Assembly: GCF_003313245.1 (NCBI RefSeq) | Contig: NZ_QJSD01000005.1 | Location: 62,001-126,000 of the forward strand | DNA length: 64,000 nt | Direction: 5' to 3' | Source: Primorskyibacter marinus | GTDB taxonomy: Bacteria; Pseudomonadota; Alphaproteobacteria; Rhodobacterales; Rhodobacteraceae | Shown: one piece after another, positions 26,140-35,319 of the stretch | Layout: each line of letters opens with the position of its first letter | How positions within the stretch are numbered: position 1 is the stretch's first letter | Notes under the pieces: generated by a model | The model's input: the letters and a program-made list of their open reading frames with translations, nothing else | What the model was told of the DNA's origin: nothing | Databases searched by the model: none | Made by a program: the position numbers and the translations under genes

Positions 26140-26577
26140 TCAGCCTTTTTCCATCCGTTGCCGTGCCAACGCGCTGTCGACATCGCTGACGCCCAGCAGG
26201 TTGGACACGAGCCGCAGCAAAGCATCCTCTGCCTCGTCACGTTCGCCATCCGCCAGAACCACCTGCCAAAGCGCCTCAATCACGCCGATGCGGTGGTCGT
26301 AGGGCACGGCGTCCTTGATCGCGCGGGTAAAGCGTACCGTGTCGGGGGCTTCGGATTCCAGCGTTTCGGCATCGCGCCGCAGGGCCGTTGCCTCAAACGG
26401 CGACAGACCGTAGCGCGCCGCGGCGATACGGTCGATGCGCGAAATCTCGCGGTCGGCATAGTCGCCATCGGACCGGGCCACGCGGACAAGCAGGGCGGTC
26501 AGGGCGAGGCGGGCATCACCGTCGTCCAGCGGGGCGGGCTCTGGCTGGGTCAGCCGTTTGAGGAAATCTGCAAACAT
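26140..26577 (-). CDS. TerB-family (tellurite-resistance-like) protein
   Basis: 145 residues, all-helical. It contains the repeated acidic metal-binding pattern of TerB-like domains: LLVRVARSDGDYADREISRID near residue 30 and VLADGERDEAEDALLRL near residue 110. The family is widespread and poorly understood, sometimes linked to metal sensing or envelope stress; tellurite resistance should not be assumed. The ATG has no strong ribosome-binding site. Monocistronic as far as can be seen. Confidence 0.75.
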   Translation of the reverse strand: MFADFLKRLTQPEPAPLDDGDARLALTALLVRVARSDGDYADREISRIDRIAAARYGLSPFEATALRRDAETLESEAPDTVRFTRAIKDAVPYDHRIGVIEALWQVVLADGERDEAEDALLRLVSNLLGVSDVDSALARQRMEKG

Positions 26578-26686
26578 AGGTGATGATATATGCCGCCAGT
26601 CGGGGCGCGCCAAGCCTGATCGTTCCGGGTTTGCGCGAAAGGGCGTTGCTGTTCGGGGTTAGTGTGCGTTGCCAATGTGTTGGATG

Positions 26687-27463
26687 TCAGAGCGTCGCGA
26701 AGAGTTCGCTCAGGCGGGCGGTTTCGCCTTCGATCCGGTAGGGCGGGTTGAGGATGAAGAGGCCGGAGCCGACCATCCGGTGGCCCTGACGGGCGGGCGG
26801 AAAGCTGACTTCGTGGCGCAGCGCGTCGGGATGGGCCTTGGTCAATGCGTTCAACATCTTGCGGTGCGGCGCGTCCGAAAGGATCGGATACCACAACATG
26901 ATGATGCCGACATTCCACTTGCGATGCAGGGCAGCGATCTGCGTGGGGATCAGATCATAATCGGTTTTGACCTCATAGCTGGGGTCGATCAACAACAGGC
27001 CGCGGCGCGGGGTAGGGGGACAGATGGATTGCGCCATCTCGAAGCCATCTTGTTGATAACATTTGGCTTTTGGCACGGCATAGTCGAGGGCTGCAAATTC
27101 CTGCGGGTGGAGTTCCGCAAGGTGCAAACTGTCCACCGGGCGCAGGATCTGCGAGGCGATCAGAGGCGAGCCGGGATAGCAATTTATCCCATGATCTGAA
27201 TGGGTTGCGCGGATTGTTTTTGCATATGGATGGGCTGTATCAAACCAGTTCAGGGCGTTTGCACGGGCAATGCCCTGCGCGGCCTCGCCGGTTTTCAGCG
27301 CCTCTGCGGCGTCCAGCCGGTAGAGCGCCCGGCCCGCATGGGTTTCCAGATAGGAGAGCGGTTTGTCCTTCTGGATCAACTGGTTAAGCATCCATGCAAG
27401 CAGGCTGTGCTTGTGGACATCGGCCAGATTCCCGGCATGATAAATATGTTGGTAAGACAGCAT
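26687..27463 (-). CDS. rlmJ: 23S rRNA (adenine-2030-N6)-methyltransferase
   Basis: Methylates A2030 of 23S rRNA using S-adenosylmethionine. 258 residues starting MLSYQHIYHAGNLADVHKH, the hallmark RlmJ N-terminus. The catalytic motif for N6-adenine methylation is LLLIDPSYE (DPSY, a variant of DPPY). GRALYRLD and VGSGLFILNPPY are further family segments. No partner genes adjoin it. Confidence 0.92.
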   Translation of the reverse strand: MLSYQHIYHAGNLADVHKHSLLAWMLNQLIQKDKPLSYLETHAGRALYRLDAAEALKTGEAAQGIARANALNWFDTAHPYAKTIRATHSDHGINCYPGSPLIASQILRPVDSLHLAELHPQEFAALDYAVPKAKCYQQDGFEMAQSICPPTPRRGLLLIDPSYEVKTDYDLIPTQIAALHRKWNVGIIMLWYPILSDAPHRKMLNALTKAHPDALRHEVSFPPARQGHRMVGSGLFILNPPYRIEGETARLSELFATL

Positions 27464-27844
27464 CGGACTGGCTTAGCCCCGCGCGCCTGTCCGCGCAAGA
27501 GCGGCCGACGTTTGGGGCCTTTTGTGCGTTTTGTACGCTGAATATGTACAAATGCCCGCCGGCCCGGAAATTGCGTGGTTTGTGCGGCAGAACCGCGCCC
27601 GGAATCAAGCGCGCAGCGCACCGGGGTCGCCTTTGTCGCGCTATTGGTTCGAGCGACAATGGCGACGCCTGCCCGTTCCGGCGGGCTGGCGCTTTGGTGA
27701 GGTCAGCGTATCGCGTTGAGGGCAGACGGATTTGGCAGGCATAAAATGGTCCGCTTAGCCGTTGGAACGTGACAGACTATTTGTTTCTTTTCTCTGCTAT
27801 AAAACAGTGATTCGTCAATATTAGCGTCTGACTGGATTTTGATT
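27464..27844. other. Intergenic region with a composition switch
   Basis: 381 bases between rlmJ and the AT-rich orphan gene. The first 300 are host-like GC-rich and hold one small candidate ORF (27552-27719). From about 27765 the sequence turns AT-rich and stays so through the next gene. I see no tRNA, integrase, direct repeat or insertion-sequence end at the switch. Confidence 0.6.
27552..27719 (+). CDS. Possible small Arg-rich protein
   Basis: 55 codons starting MPAGPEIAWFVRQNRARN, with 11 Arg and several Trp. Host-like composition and an ATG are in its favour. It has no recognisable domain, no clear ribosome-binding site and no partner, so it may be a chance frame in GC-rich sequence. 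Confidence 0.28.
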   Translation: MPAGPEIAWFVRQNRARNQARSAPGSPLSRYWFERQWRRLPVPAGWRFGEVSVSR

Positions 27845-28765
27845 ATGAGAAGATTTGTTCGGATTTACGGAAAACACAAAACAGATAATCGCGGTTGTAG
27901 TGGTCACTTAATAGCGGATGAGGACAACGTAGCCGGAGAAATACTTAATAAAAAATACAATGAAACTGGCGGACTTGAAACGGTGTTAGCTAGATTAGCT
28001 TCTGAACCAAACTTTATGCCGAAAGAATACATCTTCACAAAATCGATTGAAAATATTGCTCCGTTAAGGTCATTTCATAGATTTATTCATAGAGATTTCA
28101 TCTCCCTTGATCCAGACGTAATGGGAGTGTTGGAGCCGCAGAACGACACAGTATATTTAAAAAACTCACTTCGACGTTTGGAAATCCTACAATCGGACTG
28201 CCTGAACATTTTCCGATATATTTATCCGAGTGAAGAATCTCTCGATGCGTTTGGCGACAAAATATCTCAGTTGTTAATCCTTGCATGTTTGGAGGTTGAA
28301 GGTCACTTCAATAATATTCTGCGACACAACGGGTGCAAGTGCGACAAGCCAACTATGTATCATTTCAAAAAGTTGGCGCCAATATTGCCGTTGAGCGGTA
28401 TTAGCTTGCAAATTCAATCACTTCCTGAGATCGACCTTAGGACTCCGTTTGCTGGCTTTGGTGAGCGGAGCCCTGATTGGTGGCGAGCATATAACAAGTG
28501 TAAGCACGATATAATGGATGTACCTGCTGGAAAGCTTCGGCACGCCTTGGATGCTCTGTTTGCTGTTGAAATACTAATTGCTGCTCAGTTCGGAAAACGG
28601 GGCGGACAAAGTAGCTTTTCAACTAGGTTTTTCTTCCCAGGCGTTGATGGTGAAACATACATAGATGATCGCAGTGAGGCAGAAATCTTAAGAGGGGATG
28701 GCACTGAATCTGAGTATTTTGGCTGGCACCATGTGAATCACCCTGACATCGCGAAAATTAAATGA
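27845..28765 (+). CDS. Orphan AT-rich gene, protein of unknown function with an R-x6-H motif
   Basis: 306 residues, soluble, no signal peptide, largely helical in its second half. I do not recognise the family. Visible points are CLEVEGHFNNIL (residues 148-159) and WWRAYNKCKH (212-221), where Arg214 and His221 are spaced R-x6-H; HEPN-type RNases use an R-x4-6-H catalytic motif on a helix. The DNA is much richer in A+T than its neighbours: bases 28021-28080 are 19/60 G+C by count, against 39/60 at 33841-33900. That marks it as probably acquired horizontally. It sits alone between housekeeping genes. A defence-type role is a guess from motif and context. Confidence 0.75.
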   Translation: MRRFVRIYGKHKTDNRGCSGHLIADEDNVAGEILNKKYNETGGLETVLARLASEPNFMPKEYIFTKSIENIAPLRSFHRFIHRDFISLDPDVMGVLEPQNDTVYLKNSLRRLEILQSDCLNIFRYIYPSEESLDAFGDKISQLLILACLEVEGHFNNILRHNGCKCDKPTMYHFKKLAPILPLSGISLQIQSLPEIDLRTPFAGFGERSPDWWRAYNKCKHDIMDVPAGKLRHALDALFAVEILIAAQFGKRGGQSSFSTRFFFPGVDGETYIDDRSEAEILRGDGTESEYFGWHHVNHPDIAKIK

Positions 28766-28778
28766 ACTAGAGCATCAA

Positions 28779-30422
28779 TCAAACCAACCGCGACACGTCC
28801 TTCGCCGCCCGCACGAAATCCTTGAAGAGGGGGTGCGGGTCGAAGGGCTTGGACTTTAGCTCGGGGTGGAATTGCACGCCGATGAACCACGGGTGGTCGG
28901 GCCATTCGATGATCTCGGGCAGCTTGCCGTCGGGGCTCATGCCTGAAAATTTCAGCCCGGCTTTTTCAAGCTGGTCCTTGTACTGGATGTCGACCTCGTA
29001 GCGGTGGCGGTGGCGTTCGTCGATGGTGGTCGTGCCGTAGATCTCTGCCACGCGCGACCCTTCGGTCAGCACCGCGTCATAGGCGCCCAGACGCATGGTG
29101 CCGCCCTTGTCGTCCGCGACCGAGCGGTTGACGCGCTCATTGCCCTGCACCCATTCCTTGAGGTGATAGACGACGGGCTCGAACCGTTTCTTGCCGGCCT
29201 CGTGGTCAAATTCCTCTGACCCGGCGGTGGTGAGGCCCGCGACGTTGCGGGCGGCCTCGATCACGGCCATCTGCATGCCCAGACAGATGCCCAGATAGGG
29301 CACCTTGTGTTCGCGGGCATATTGCGCGGCCTTGATCTTGCCTTCGGTGCCACGCTCGCCAAAGCCGCCGGGCACTAGAATCGCGTGGAAGCCTTCGAGA
29401 TAGGGGCCGGCATCCTCGCGGTCGAAAATCTCGGCATCGACCCATTTGATATTGACCTTGACGCGGTTGGCCATGCCGCCATGGGTCAGCGCCTCGGCGA
29501 TGGATTTATAGGCGTCCTCAAGCTGGGTGTATTTGCCGACGATGGCGACGTTGACCTCGCCTTCGGGGTTGTAGATCCGGTCGGCCACATCGTCCCAGCG
29601 GCTAAGGTTGGGGCGGGGGGCGGGGGTGATCTGGAAGGCATCGAGCACGGCCTGATCCAGACCTTCGCGGTGATAGGCCAGCGGTGCCTCGTAAATGGAT
29701 TTGAGATCCTGCGCGGCGATCACGGCATCGGAGCGGACATTGCAGAACAGCGCCAGTTTTTCGCGTTCCTTGACGGGGATCGGCCCTTCGGAGCGGCAGA
29801 CAAGGATGTCCGGGGCAAGCCCGATGGAGCGCAATTCCTTGACCGAATGCTGCGTCGGCTTGGTCTTCAACTCGCCCGCCGCCTTCATCCAGGGCAGCAG
29901 CGTCAGGTGCATGAAGATGCACTGGCCGCGCGGCTTGTCCTGGGAAAACTGGCGGATCGCCTCGAAAAAGGGCAGGCCCTCGATGTCGCCGACGGTGCCG
30001 CCGATCTCGCAGAGCATGAAATCGACCTCATCCTCGCCGGTCGAGATGAAATCCTTGATCTCGTTGGTGACGTGGGGGATGACCTGAATGGTCTTGCCCA
30101 GATAATCGCCGCGCCGCTCTTTTTCCAGCACGTTGGTGTAGATCCGGCCCGAAGAGATGGAATCGGTCTTGCGGGCGGGAACACCGGTGAAGCGTTCGTA
30201 ATGGCCAAGGTCGAGGTCGGTTTCCGCGCCATCATCGGTGACGAACACCTCGCCATGTTCAAACGGCGACATGGTGCCGGGATCGACGTTGAGATAGGGG
30301 TCAAGCTTGCGCAGACGCACGGAAAATCCGCGGGCTTGCAGCAGCGCGCCAAGGGCGGCCGAGGCCAGCCCCTTGCCAAGCGAGGAGACAACGCCGCCGG
30401 TGATGAAGATGAAGCGTGCCAT
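28779..30422 (-). CDS. pyrG: CTP synthase
   Basis: Makes CTP from UTP, ATP and glutamine. 547 residues: the N-terminal synthetase domain begins [20 protein letters not shown]. The C-terminal glutaminase domain has the Cys elbow [13 protein letters not shown] and the His-Glu pair in [12 protein letters not shown]. Length and all landmark motifs are normal. Followed downstream by the foreign-looking orphan gene in convergent orientation, only 13 bases away. Confidence 0.97.
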   Translation of the reverse strand: MARFIFITGGVVSSLGKGLASAALGALLQARGFSVRLRKLDPYLNVDPGTMSPFEHGEVFVTDDGAETDLDLGHYERFTGVPARKTDSISSGRIYTNVLEKERRGDYLGKTIQVIPHVTNEIKDFISTGEDEVDFMLCEIGGTVGDIEGLPFFEAIRQFSQDKPRGQCIFMHLTLLPWMKAAGELKTKPTQHSVKELRSIGLAPDILVCRSEGPIPVKEREKLALFCNVRSDAVIAAQDLKSIYEAPLAYHREGLDQAVLDAFQITPAPRPNLSRWDDVADRIYNPEGEVNVAIVGKYTQLEDAYKSIAEALTHGGMANRVKVNIKWVDAEIFDREDAGPYLEGFHAILVPGGFGERGTEGKIKAAQYAREHKVPYLGICLGMQMAVIEAARNVAGLTTAGSEEFDHEAGKKRFEPVVYHLKEWVQGNERVNRSVADDKGGTMRLGAYDAVLTEGSRVAEIYGTTTIDERHRHRYEVDIQYKDQLEKAGLKFSGMSPDGKLPEIIEWPDHPWFIGVQFHPELKSKPFDPHPLFKDFVRAAKDVSRLV

Positions 30423-30581
30423 GGACCGTGAACCCCGTGATTTATTGCATTTCAGGTGCCCACGGCAGCAGAAATCTGCCGCAGCATCACGGGACTTTAT
30501 ACTACAAGGATTCGTATGCGCTTGGCAATGGATACCGCAAGATGCTGTTGCGGTATCCTCTCCTTACTCAACCGATTGTGG

Positions 30582-30956
30582 TTAGTCGGCGCGAGGGGTC
30601 AGCGGGGCGTCATCCTCTGCCCCTGGCGGCAGAAGCGTGTCCAGATCGCCAAGGCCCGGCACTGTGGTATCCTCTGCGCCATCCGCCGGGGCAGAGGATC
30701 CGCCCAGACGGTCGATCACCGACGCCCCTGCGGATTTCTCGGCCGCGATCACGGTCAGCGTGATCGACGTGATGATGAAGGCGATTGCGAGGATCCAGGT
30801 CACCTTGCCCATCGCCGTGGCCGCGGCACGGCCCGACATGGCACCGCCGCCGCCACCGCCCATGCCAAGCCCGCCCCCTTCGGAGCGTTGCAAAAGCACG
30901 ACCCCGATCAGCGACAGCGCCAGGAGGAGGTGAATGATGAGGACGACGTTTTCCAT
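30582..30956 (-). CDS. secG: Preprotein translocase subunit SecG
   Basis: Small SecYEG subunit that stimulates protein export. 124 residues, with a first membrane helix from residue 4, the conserved LLQRSEGGGLGMGGGG loop, and a second helix (VTWILAIAFIITSITLTVI). An Ala/Pro/Asp-rich tail follows, as in alphaproteobacterial SecG. Lies 159 bases upstream of pyrG on the same strand, a linkage common in this class. Confidence 0.93.
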   Translation of the reverse strand: MENVVLIIHLLLALSLIGVVLLQRSEGGGLGMGGGGGGAMSGRAAATAMGKVTWILAIAFIITSITLTVIAAEKSAGASVIDRLGGSSAPADGAEDTTVPGLGDLDTLLPPGAEDDAPLTPRAD

Positions 30957-31082
30957 GGGCGGGATGACCTGTTCTCTTGTTCCGGTGGTATCTATGCAAA
31001 TCCGCGCGCTGCCGCAACCCGCCTTCTGCGCCGCGATGCGAGGTTGCAGGGTGACATATTGGCCGGGTGCGCCGGAACTGCC

Positions 31083-31478
31083 TCAATCCTCGACATCGTC
31101 CACATCTGCCTGACCTGACAGCTTGCGGCGCACGAGGCTCCAGCTAAGACCGATGCCCAGAACGAAGGACAGCGCCAGAAGGCCAAGCCAGACGGTGAAA
31201 TCGCGGTTCGACAGGTCCAGGATGCCGTAATCATACAGCACCCAGAACAGCGCCGCGACAAGGGCCAGCACCAGCGTCATGCCCAAGCCGCCGATGGATC
31301 GCAACGTGGCGCGCAGGTAGATGATGTAGCCGACCAGCAGGGTCAGCCCCAGCAGCACCACCAGTGGCAGTTGCGCGTCAAATTCGGCGCGGGCCCAGCG
31401 GACATAATTCCACGGCGTCGGGTTGAAGGTCGCGGCCAGCAGCGCAAAAGCGGCGGCCCAGCGTATGACAAAACCCAT
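31083..31478 (-). CDS. Multi-pass membrane protein of unknown function (DUF6524-like)
   Basis: 131 residues with about four hydrophobic segments (FVIRWAAAFALLAATF, LVVLLGLTLLVGYIIYL, LVLALVAALFWVLYDYG, LLALSFVLGIGLSWSLV) and a short acidic tail. The wording matches what I recall of the DUF6524 family in alphaproteobacteria; no function is known. ATG 31478 has AAGGA upstream. Divergent from purA with 138 bases between. Confidence 0.75.
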   Translation of the reverse strand: MGFVIRWAAAFALLAATFNPTPWNYVRWARAEFDAQLPLVVLLGLTLLVGYIIYLRATLRSIGGLGMTLVLALVAALFWVLYDYGILDLSNRDFTVWLGLLALSFVLGIGLSWSLVRRKLSGQADVDDVED

Positions 31479-31616
31479 CCTGTGTCCTTCGGTTACAGCA
31501 CCTGACTGCGTGTCGTGCCGATCCGCCGCGCCCTGGGGCGCAAATTCACGGTTCCCCTCGGCGGCGGCAATGGCTATATCGGCGCGGGTTTGAAATCTCA
31601 ATCGGAAGGGTTCAGC

Positions 31617-32930
31617 ATGGCCAATGTAGTCGTCGTCGGTGCGCAATGGGGGGACGAGGGCAAGGGCAAGATCGTCGACTGGCTGTCAGAGCGGGCGGAT
31701 GTGATCGCGCGCTTTCAGGGCGGCCACAATGCCGGCCACACGCTGGTGATCGACGGGACTGTCTACAAGCTGCATGCGCTGCCGTCGGGCGTGGTGCGCG
31801 GCGGCAAGCTGAGCGTGATCGGCAATGGCGTGGTGCTGGATCCCTGGCATCTGGTCGCCGAGATCGAAAAGATCCGCGAGCAGGGCGTGGAAATTACCCC
31901 CGAAACGCTGATGATTGCCGAGAACACGCCGCTGATCCTGCCGATCCACGGAGAGTTGGACCGCGCCCGCGAAGAGGCCGCCAGCAAGGGCACCAAGATC
32001 GGCACCACCGGGCGGGGCATCGGCCCGGCCTATGAGGACAAGGTCGGGCGCCGGTCTGTCCGGGTGGCGGATCTGGCCGATGCGGCGACGCTGGAGGCGC
32101 GGGTGGACCGCGCGTTGCAGCATCACGATCCGCTGCGCAAGGGCTTGGGCATCGCGGCGGTGGACCGCGACGCGCTGGTTGCACAACTGCGCGAGATCGC
32201 GCCGAAGATCCTGCAATATGCCGCCCCGGTCTGGAAGGTGCTGAACGACAAGCGCAAGGCCGGCAAACGCATCCTGTTCGAAGGCGCGCAGGGCGCGTTG
32301 CTGGATATTGATTTCGGCACCTATCCGTTTGTGACCTCGTCCAACGTGATTGCAGGTCAGGCCGCCACGGGTGTTGGCGTCGGACCGGGTGCGATTGATT
32401 ATGTGCTGGGCATCGTCAAGGCCTATACCACGCGGGTGGGTGAAGGCCCGTTCCCGTCCGAATTGCTGAACGCCGATGGCACGCCGGATGCCGATGGCCA
32501 GCGTCTGGGCGAGCGCGGCCACGAATTTGGCACCACCACCGGCCGTCAGCGGCGCTGTGGCTGGTTTGACGCGGCGCTTGTGCGCCAGACCTGCGCGACC
32601 TCGGGGGTCAAGGGCATCGCGCTGACCAAGCTGGACGTGCTGGACGGGTTCGAGACGCTGAAAATCTGCACCGGCTATGAACTGGATGGCACGGTTCTGG
32701 ACTATCTGCCCACCGCTGCCGACCAGCAGGCGCGCTGCAAGCCGATATACGAAGAAGTGCCGGGCTGGTCCGAATCGACCGAGGGCGCGCGCAGCTGGGC
32801 GGAGCTGCCCGCCAATGCGATCAAATATGTCCGCCGAGTCGAAGAGCTGATCGATTGCCCGGTGGCGATGCTGTCCACCTCGCCGGAGCGTGAGGATTCG
32901 ATCCTTGTCACCGACCCGTTTGCCGACTGA
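31617..32930 (+). CDS. purA: Adenylosuccinate synthetase
   Basis: Joins IMP and aspartate, using GTP, in the first committed step to AMP. 437 residues beginning [23 protein letters not shown] with the GTP-binding GDEGKGK loop. [22 protein letters not shown] and [12 protein letters not shown] are further signatures. I chose ATG 31617 at the family start with GGAAGGG upstream, although the frame is open to 31515. Its stop overlaps the DUF2842 start by one base (TGATG). Confidence 0.97.
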   Translation: MANVVVVGAQWGDEGKGKIVDWLSERADVIARFQGGHNAGHTLVIDGTVYKLHALPSGVVRGGKLSVIGNGVVLDPWHLVAEIEKIREQGVEITPETLMIAENTPLILPIHGELDRAREEAASKGTKIGTTGRGIGPAYEDKVGRRSVRVADLADAATLEARVDRALQHHDPLRKGLGIAAVDRDALVAQLREIAPKILQYAAPVWKVLNDKRKAGKRILFEGAQGALLDIDFGTYPFVTSSNVIAGQAATGVGVGPGAIDYVLGIVKAYTTRVGEGPFPSELLNADGTPDADGQRLGERGHEFGTTTGRQRRCGWFDAALVRQTCATSGVKGIALTKLDVLDGFETLKICTGYELDGTVLDYLPTAADQQARCKPIYEEVPGWSESTEGARSWAELPANAIKYVRRVEELIDCPVAMLSTSPEREDSILVTDPFAD

Positions 32931-33166
32931 TGGCGCTGTCCTACAAAGCGCGCAGGCGGTGGTCGCTGGTGGTTCTGCTGATCGGTTTGCCACTCTATAT
33001 CGTCGTGGCGGTGACGCTGGTGAATATGCTCGACCGGCCTTCGGCGCTGGTCGAGCTGGCGATCTATGTCGTGTTGGGCGTGATCTGGATGGTGCCTTTG
33101 CGCTTTGTCTTTCTGGGCGTCGGGCAGGCTGACCCAGACAAACAGGACCGCGACGACAAGGGGTGA
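32930..33166 (+). CDS. DUF2842-family small membrane protein
   Basis: 78 residues with two hydrophobic segments (VVLLIGLPLYIVVAVTLV and LAIYVVLGVIWMVPLRFVF) and a charged tail. The family is confined mainly to alphaproteobacteria and has no assigned function. Coupled to purA by a one-base stop/start overlap, so it is co-translated with it. Confidence 0.82.
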   Translation: MALSYKARRRWSLVVLLIGLPLYIVVAVTLVNMLDRPSALVELAIYVVLGVIWMVPLRFVFLGVGQADPDKQDRDDKG

Positions 33167-33178
33167 CGCCGTGATGTT

Positions 33179-33261
33179 CGGGGCGGTTCTGCCCCGATTG
33201 CCCGCGATGCGGGCGGTGCCGCGTGACAATGCGGCACTTGACCCTGCCGGACCGGGCGGCA
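33179..33261 (+). other. Four tandem perfect stem-loops
   Basis: Four consecutive hairpins. CGGGGC/GCCCCG is at 33179-33196. GCCCGC/GCGGGC with a three-base loop is at 33200-33214. GTGCCGC/GCGGCAC is at 33216-33237. TGCCG/CGGCA is at 33245-33261. They fill most of the gap between the purA-DUF2842 unit and the exporter gene. Either a compound terminator or a structured leader; no T-run marks a simple terminator. Confidence 0.6.
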
Positions 33262-33294
33262 AGAAAGCCCGCAACATTGCCCTAAGGAGACCCC

Positions 33295-35094
33295 ATGGCC
33301 AGAGCCCCCGTTCTTGCCCCAGGAGAGGCCGAACGCAAGAAGTCCAAGCGGCTTGGCGTGCTGTCCCGGCTGTGGCCGTTCCTTTCGCCGTACAAACTGC
33401 TGCTGGTGGCGGCAGTGCTGGCGCTGATCCTGACCTCTGCGGTGTCGCTGACCCTGCCGATGGCGGTGCGCCGCGTGGTGGACAATTTCAACGCCGAGGA
33501 TGGCGCGCTGCTGGATCTGTATTTCGGCGCGGCGCTGGGGATTGCCGCGCTTCTGGCTGTGGGGACCGCGCTGCGCTATGCGTTGGTGACGCGGCTGGGC
33601 GAACGGGTTGTCGCGGATATTCGCAAGGCCGTCTTTGATCGCGTGATCGGCATGAGCCCTGCGTTTTTCGAGAAGGTGATGACCGGCGAGGTTCTCAGCC
33701 GGATCACCACCGACACCACGCTGATCCTGTCGGTGATCGGCTCGTCGATCTCGATCGCGCTGCGCAATGCGTTGATCTTTGCGGGCGGGATGGTGCTGAT
33801 GCTGTTCACCTCGCCCAAGCTGACCGGGCTGGTGTTGCTGATCGTGCCGCTGGTGGTGGTGCCGATCCTGACCTTGGGCCGCAAGATGCGCAAGCTCAGC
33901 CGCGAGAATCAGGACTGGATCGCGGCCTCGTCCGGCAATGCGTCAGAGGCGCTGTTGTCGGTCCAGACGGTGCAGGCGTTCACGCATGAGGACATCAACC
34001 GCGCCGCCTTTGCCGAGGTGACGGAGAAAAGTTTCGACGCGGCGCGCAAGCGGATCTTCACCCGCGCGCAGATGACGATGATCGTGATTTTCCTGGTGTT
34101 CAGCGGTGTTGTCGGCGTGCTGTGGATCGGGGCCTGGGACGTGCGCGCAGGCGAGATGAGCGCCGGCGCGCTGGTGCAGTTCGTGATCTATTCGGTGATG
34201 GTAGCCGGCTCTGTCGCCGCCCTGTCCGAGATTTTCGGCGAATTGCAGCGCGCGGCGGGCGCGACGGAACGGCTGGTCGAATTGCTGGAGACCGAGGACA
34301 GCGTCAACGACCCCGCCAGCCCGGTGCAGATGCCCGCGAAACTGCGCGGCGAGATCCGGTTCGAGGATGTGCATTTCAACTATCCCGCACGGCCCGATAC
34401 GCGGGCGCTGGAAGGCGTTGATCTGACGATCAATCCGGGCGAGACGGTGGCGCTGGTCGGACCGTCCGGGGCGGGCAAGACGACCGTCATCCAGTTGATC
34501 CAGCGCTTCTACGATCCCGATAGCGGGCAGGTCACGCTGGACGGGATTGATCTGGCGGCCACGCGGCGCGACGATTTCCGCCGCTCCATCGCGCTGGTCT
34601 CGCAGGATCCGGTGATCTTTGCCGCCTCGGCGCGCGACAATATCCGCTTTGGCCGGCCCGATGCCAGCGACGCGGAAATCGAAGAGGCCGCCCGCATCGC
34701 CGCCGCCGATGAGTTCATCACCGCGCTGCCGGATGGCTATGACACCTATCTTGGCGAACGCGGCGTGATGCTGTCGGGCGGGCAGAAGCAACGGATCGCC
34801 ATCGCGCGGGCCTTGCTGCGCGATGCACCGGTGCTGCTGCTGGACGAGGCGACAAGCGCGCTGGATGCCGAAAGCGAACGTCTGGTGCAGGCCGCGGTTG
34901 ACAAGCTGGCGCGCGGGCGCACGACGATCATCGTCGCGCACCGGCTGGCCACGGTGAAGAAGGCCGACCGGATCATCGTGATGGATCATGGCCGGATCGT
35001 TGCCTCTGGCCCACATGACGCGCTGGTGGCGCAGGGCGGTCTGTATGCGCGGCTGGCCCGGCTTCAGTTCACCGATGGGGTGGCCGCGGAATAG
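33295..35094 (+). CDS. ABC exporter, fused membrane and ATPase domains (MsbA/lipid-exporter type)
   Basis: 599 residues. The N-terminal six-helix exporter domain covers about residues 25-330. The nucleotide-binding domain has Walker A GPSGAGKTT, Q-loop around SQDPVIFA, signature LSGGQKQRIA, Walker B VLLLDEATSALDAE and H-loop IIVAHRLAT. Works as a homodimer or paired half-transporter. Sequence style fits the MsbA-like lipid or multidrug exporters; the cargo is unknown. AAGGAG precedes the ATG. The acyl-CoA ligase gene follows after 225 bases, so co-transcription is possible. Confidence 0.9.
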   Translation: MARAPVLAPGEAERKKSKRLGVLSRLWPFLSPYKLLLVAAVLALILTSAVSLTLPMAVRRVVDNFNAEDGALLDLYFGAALGIAALLAVGTALRYALVTRLGERVVADIRKAVFDRVIGMSPAFFEKVMTGEVLSRITTDTTLILSVIGSSISIALRNALIFAGGMVLMLFTSPKLTGLVLLIVPLVVVPILTLGRKMRKLSRENQDWIAASSGNASEALLSVQTVQAFTHEDINRAAFAEVTEKSFDAARKRIFTRAQMTMIVIFLVFSGVVGVLWIGAWDVRAGEMSAGALVQFVIYSVMVAGSVAALSEIFGELQRAAGATERLVELLETEDSVNDPASPVQMPAKLRGEIRFEDVHFNYPARPDTRALEGVDLTINPGETVALVGPSGAGKTTVIQLIQRFYDPDSGQVTLDGIDLAATRRDDFRRSIALVSQDPVIFAASARDNIRFGRPDASDAEIEEAARIAAADEFITALPDGYDTYLGERGVMLSGGQKQRIAIARALLRDAPVLLLDEATSALDAESERLVQAAVDKLARGRTTIIVAHRLATVKKADRIIVMDHGRIVASGPHDALVAQGGLYARLARLQFTDGVAAE

Positions 35095-35319
35095 GCGCTG
35101 GGCGCGGTTTGCGTGATTGCCTTGGGCGACGCGCAGTACCTGTGCCCGGTTGCGCCGTGCCGATGACGGGCAAGGGTGACTGAGAATATTCAAGGCATGG
35201 CTGTTTGGACGTTGCGTCAGTCCGCAAGTTTCCGCAGCGTCTTGGGTGATGTGGCAGGCTTGCGTGAGGCGATGCTTGTCCTGCAAGGTGGGGCGGGGAC
35301 GCGACTGGGAGGAGCACTA

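Noticed and set aside
31686-32993. 435-codon minus-strand frame opposite purA
   Set aside because: purA is unambiguous on the plus strand; the other frame is a composition artefact.
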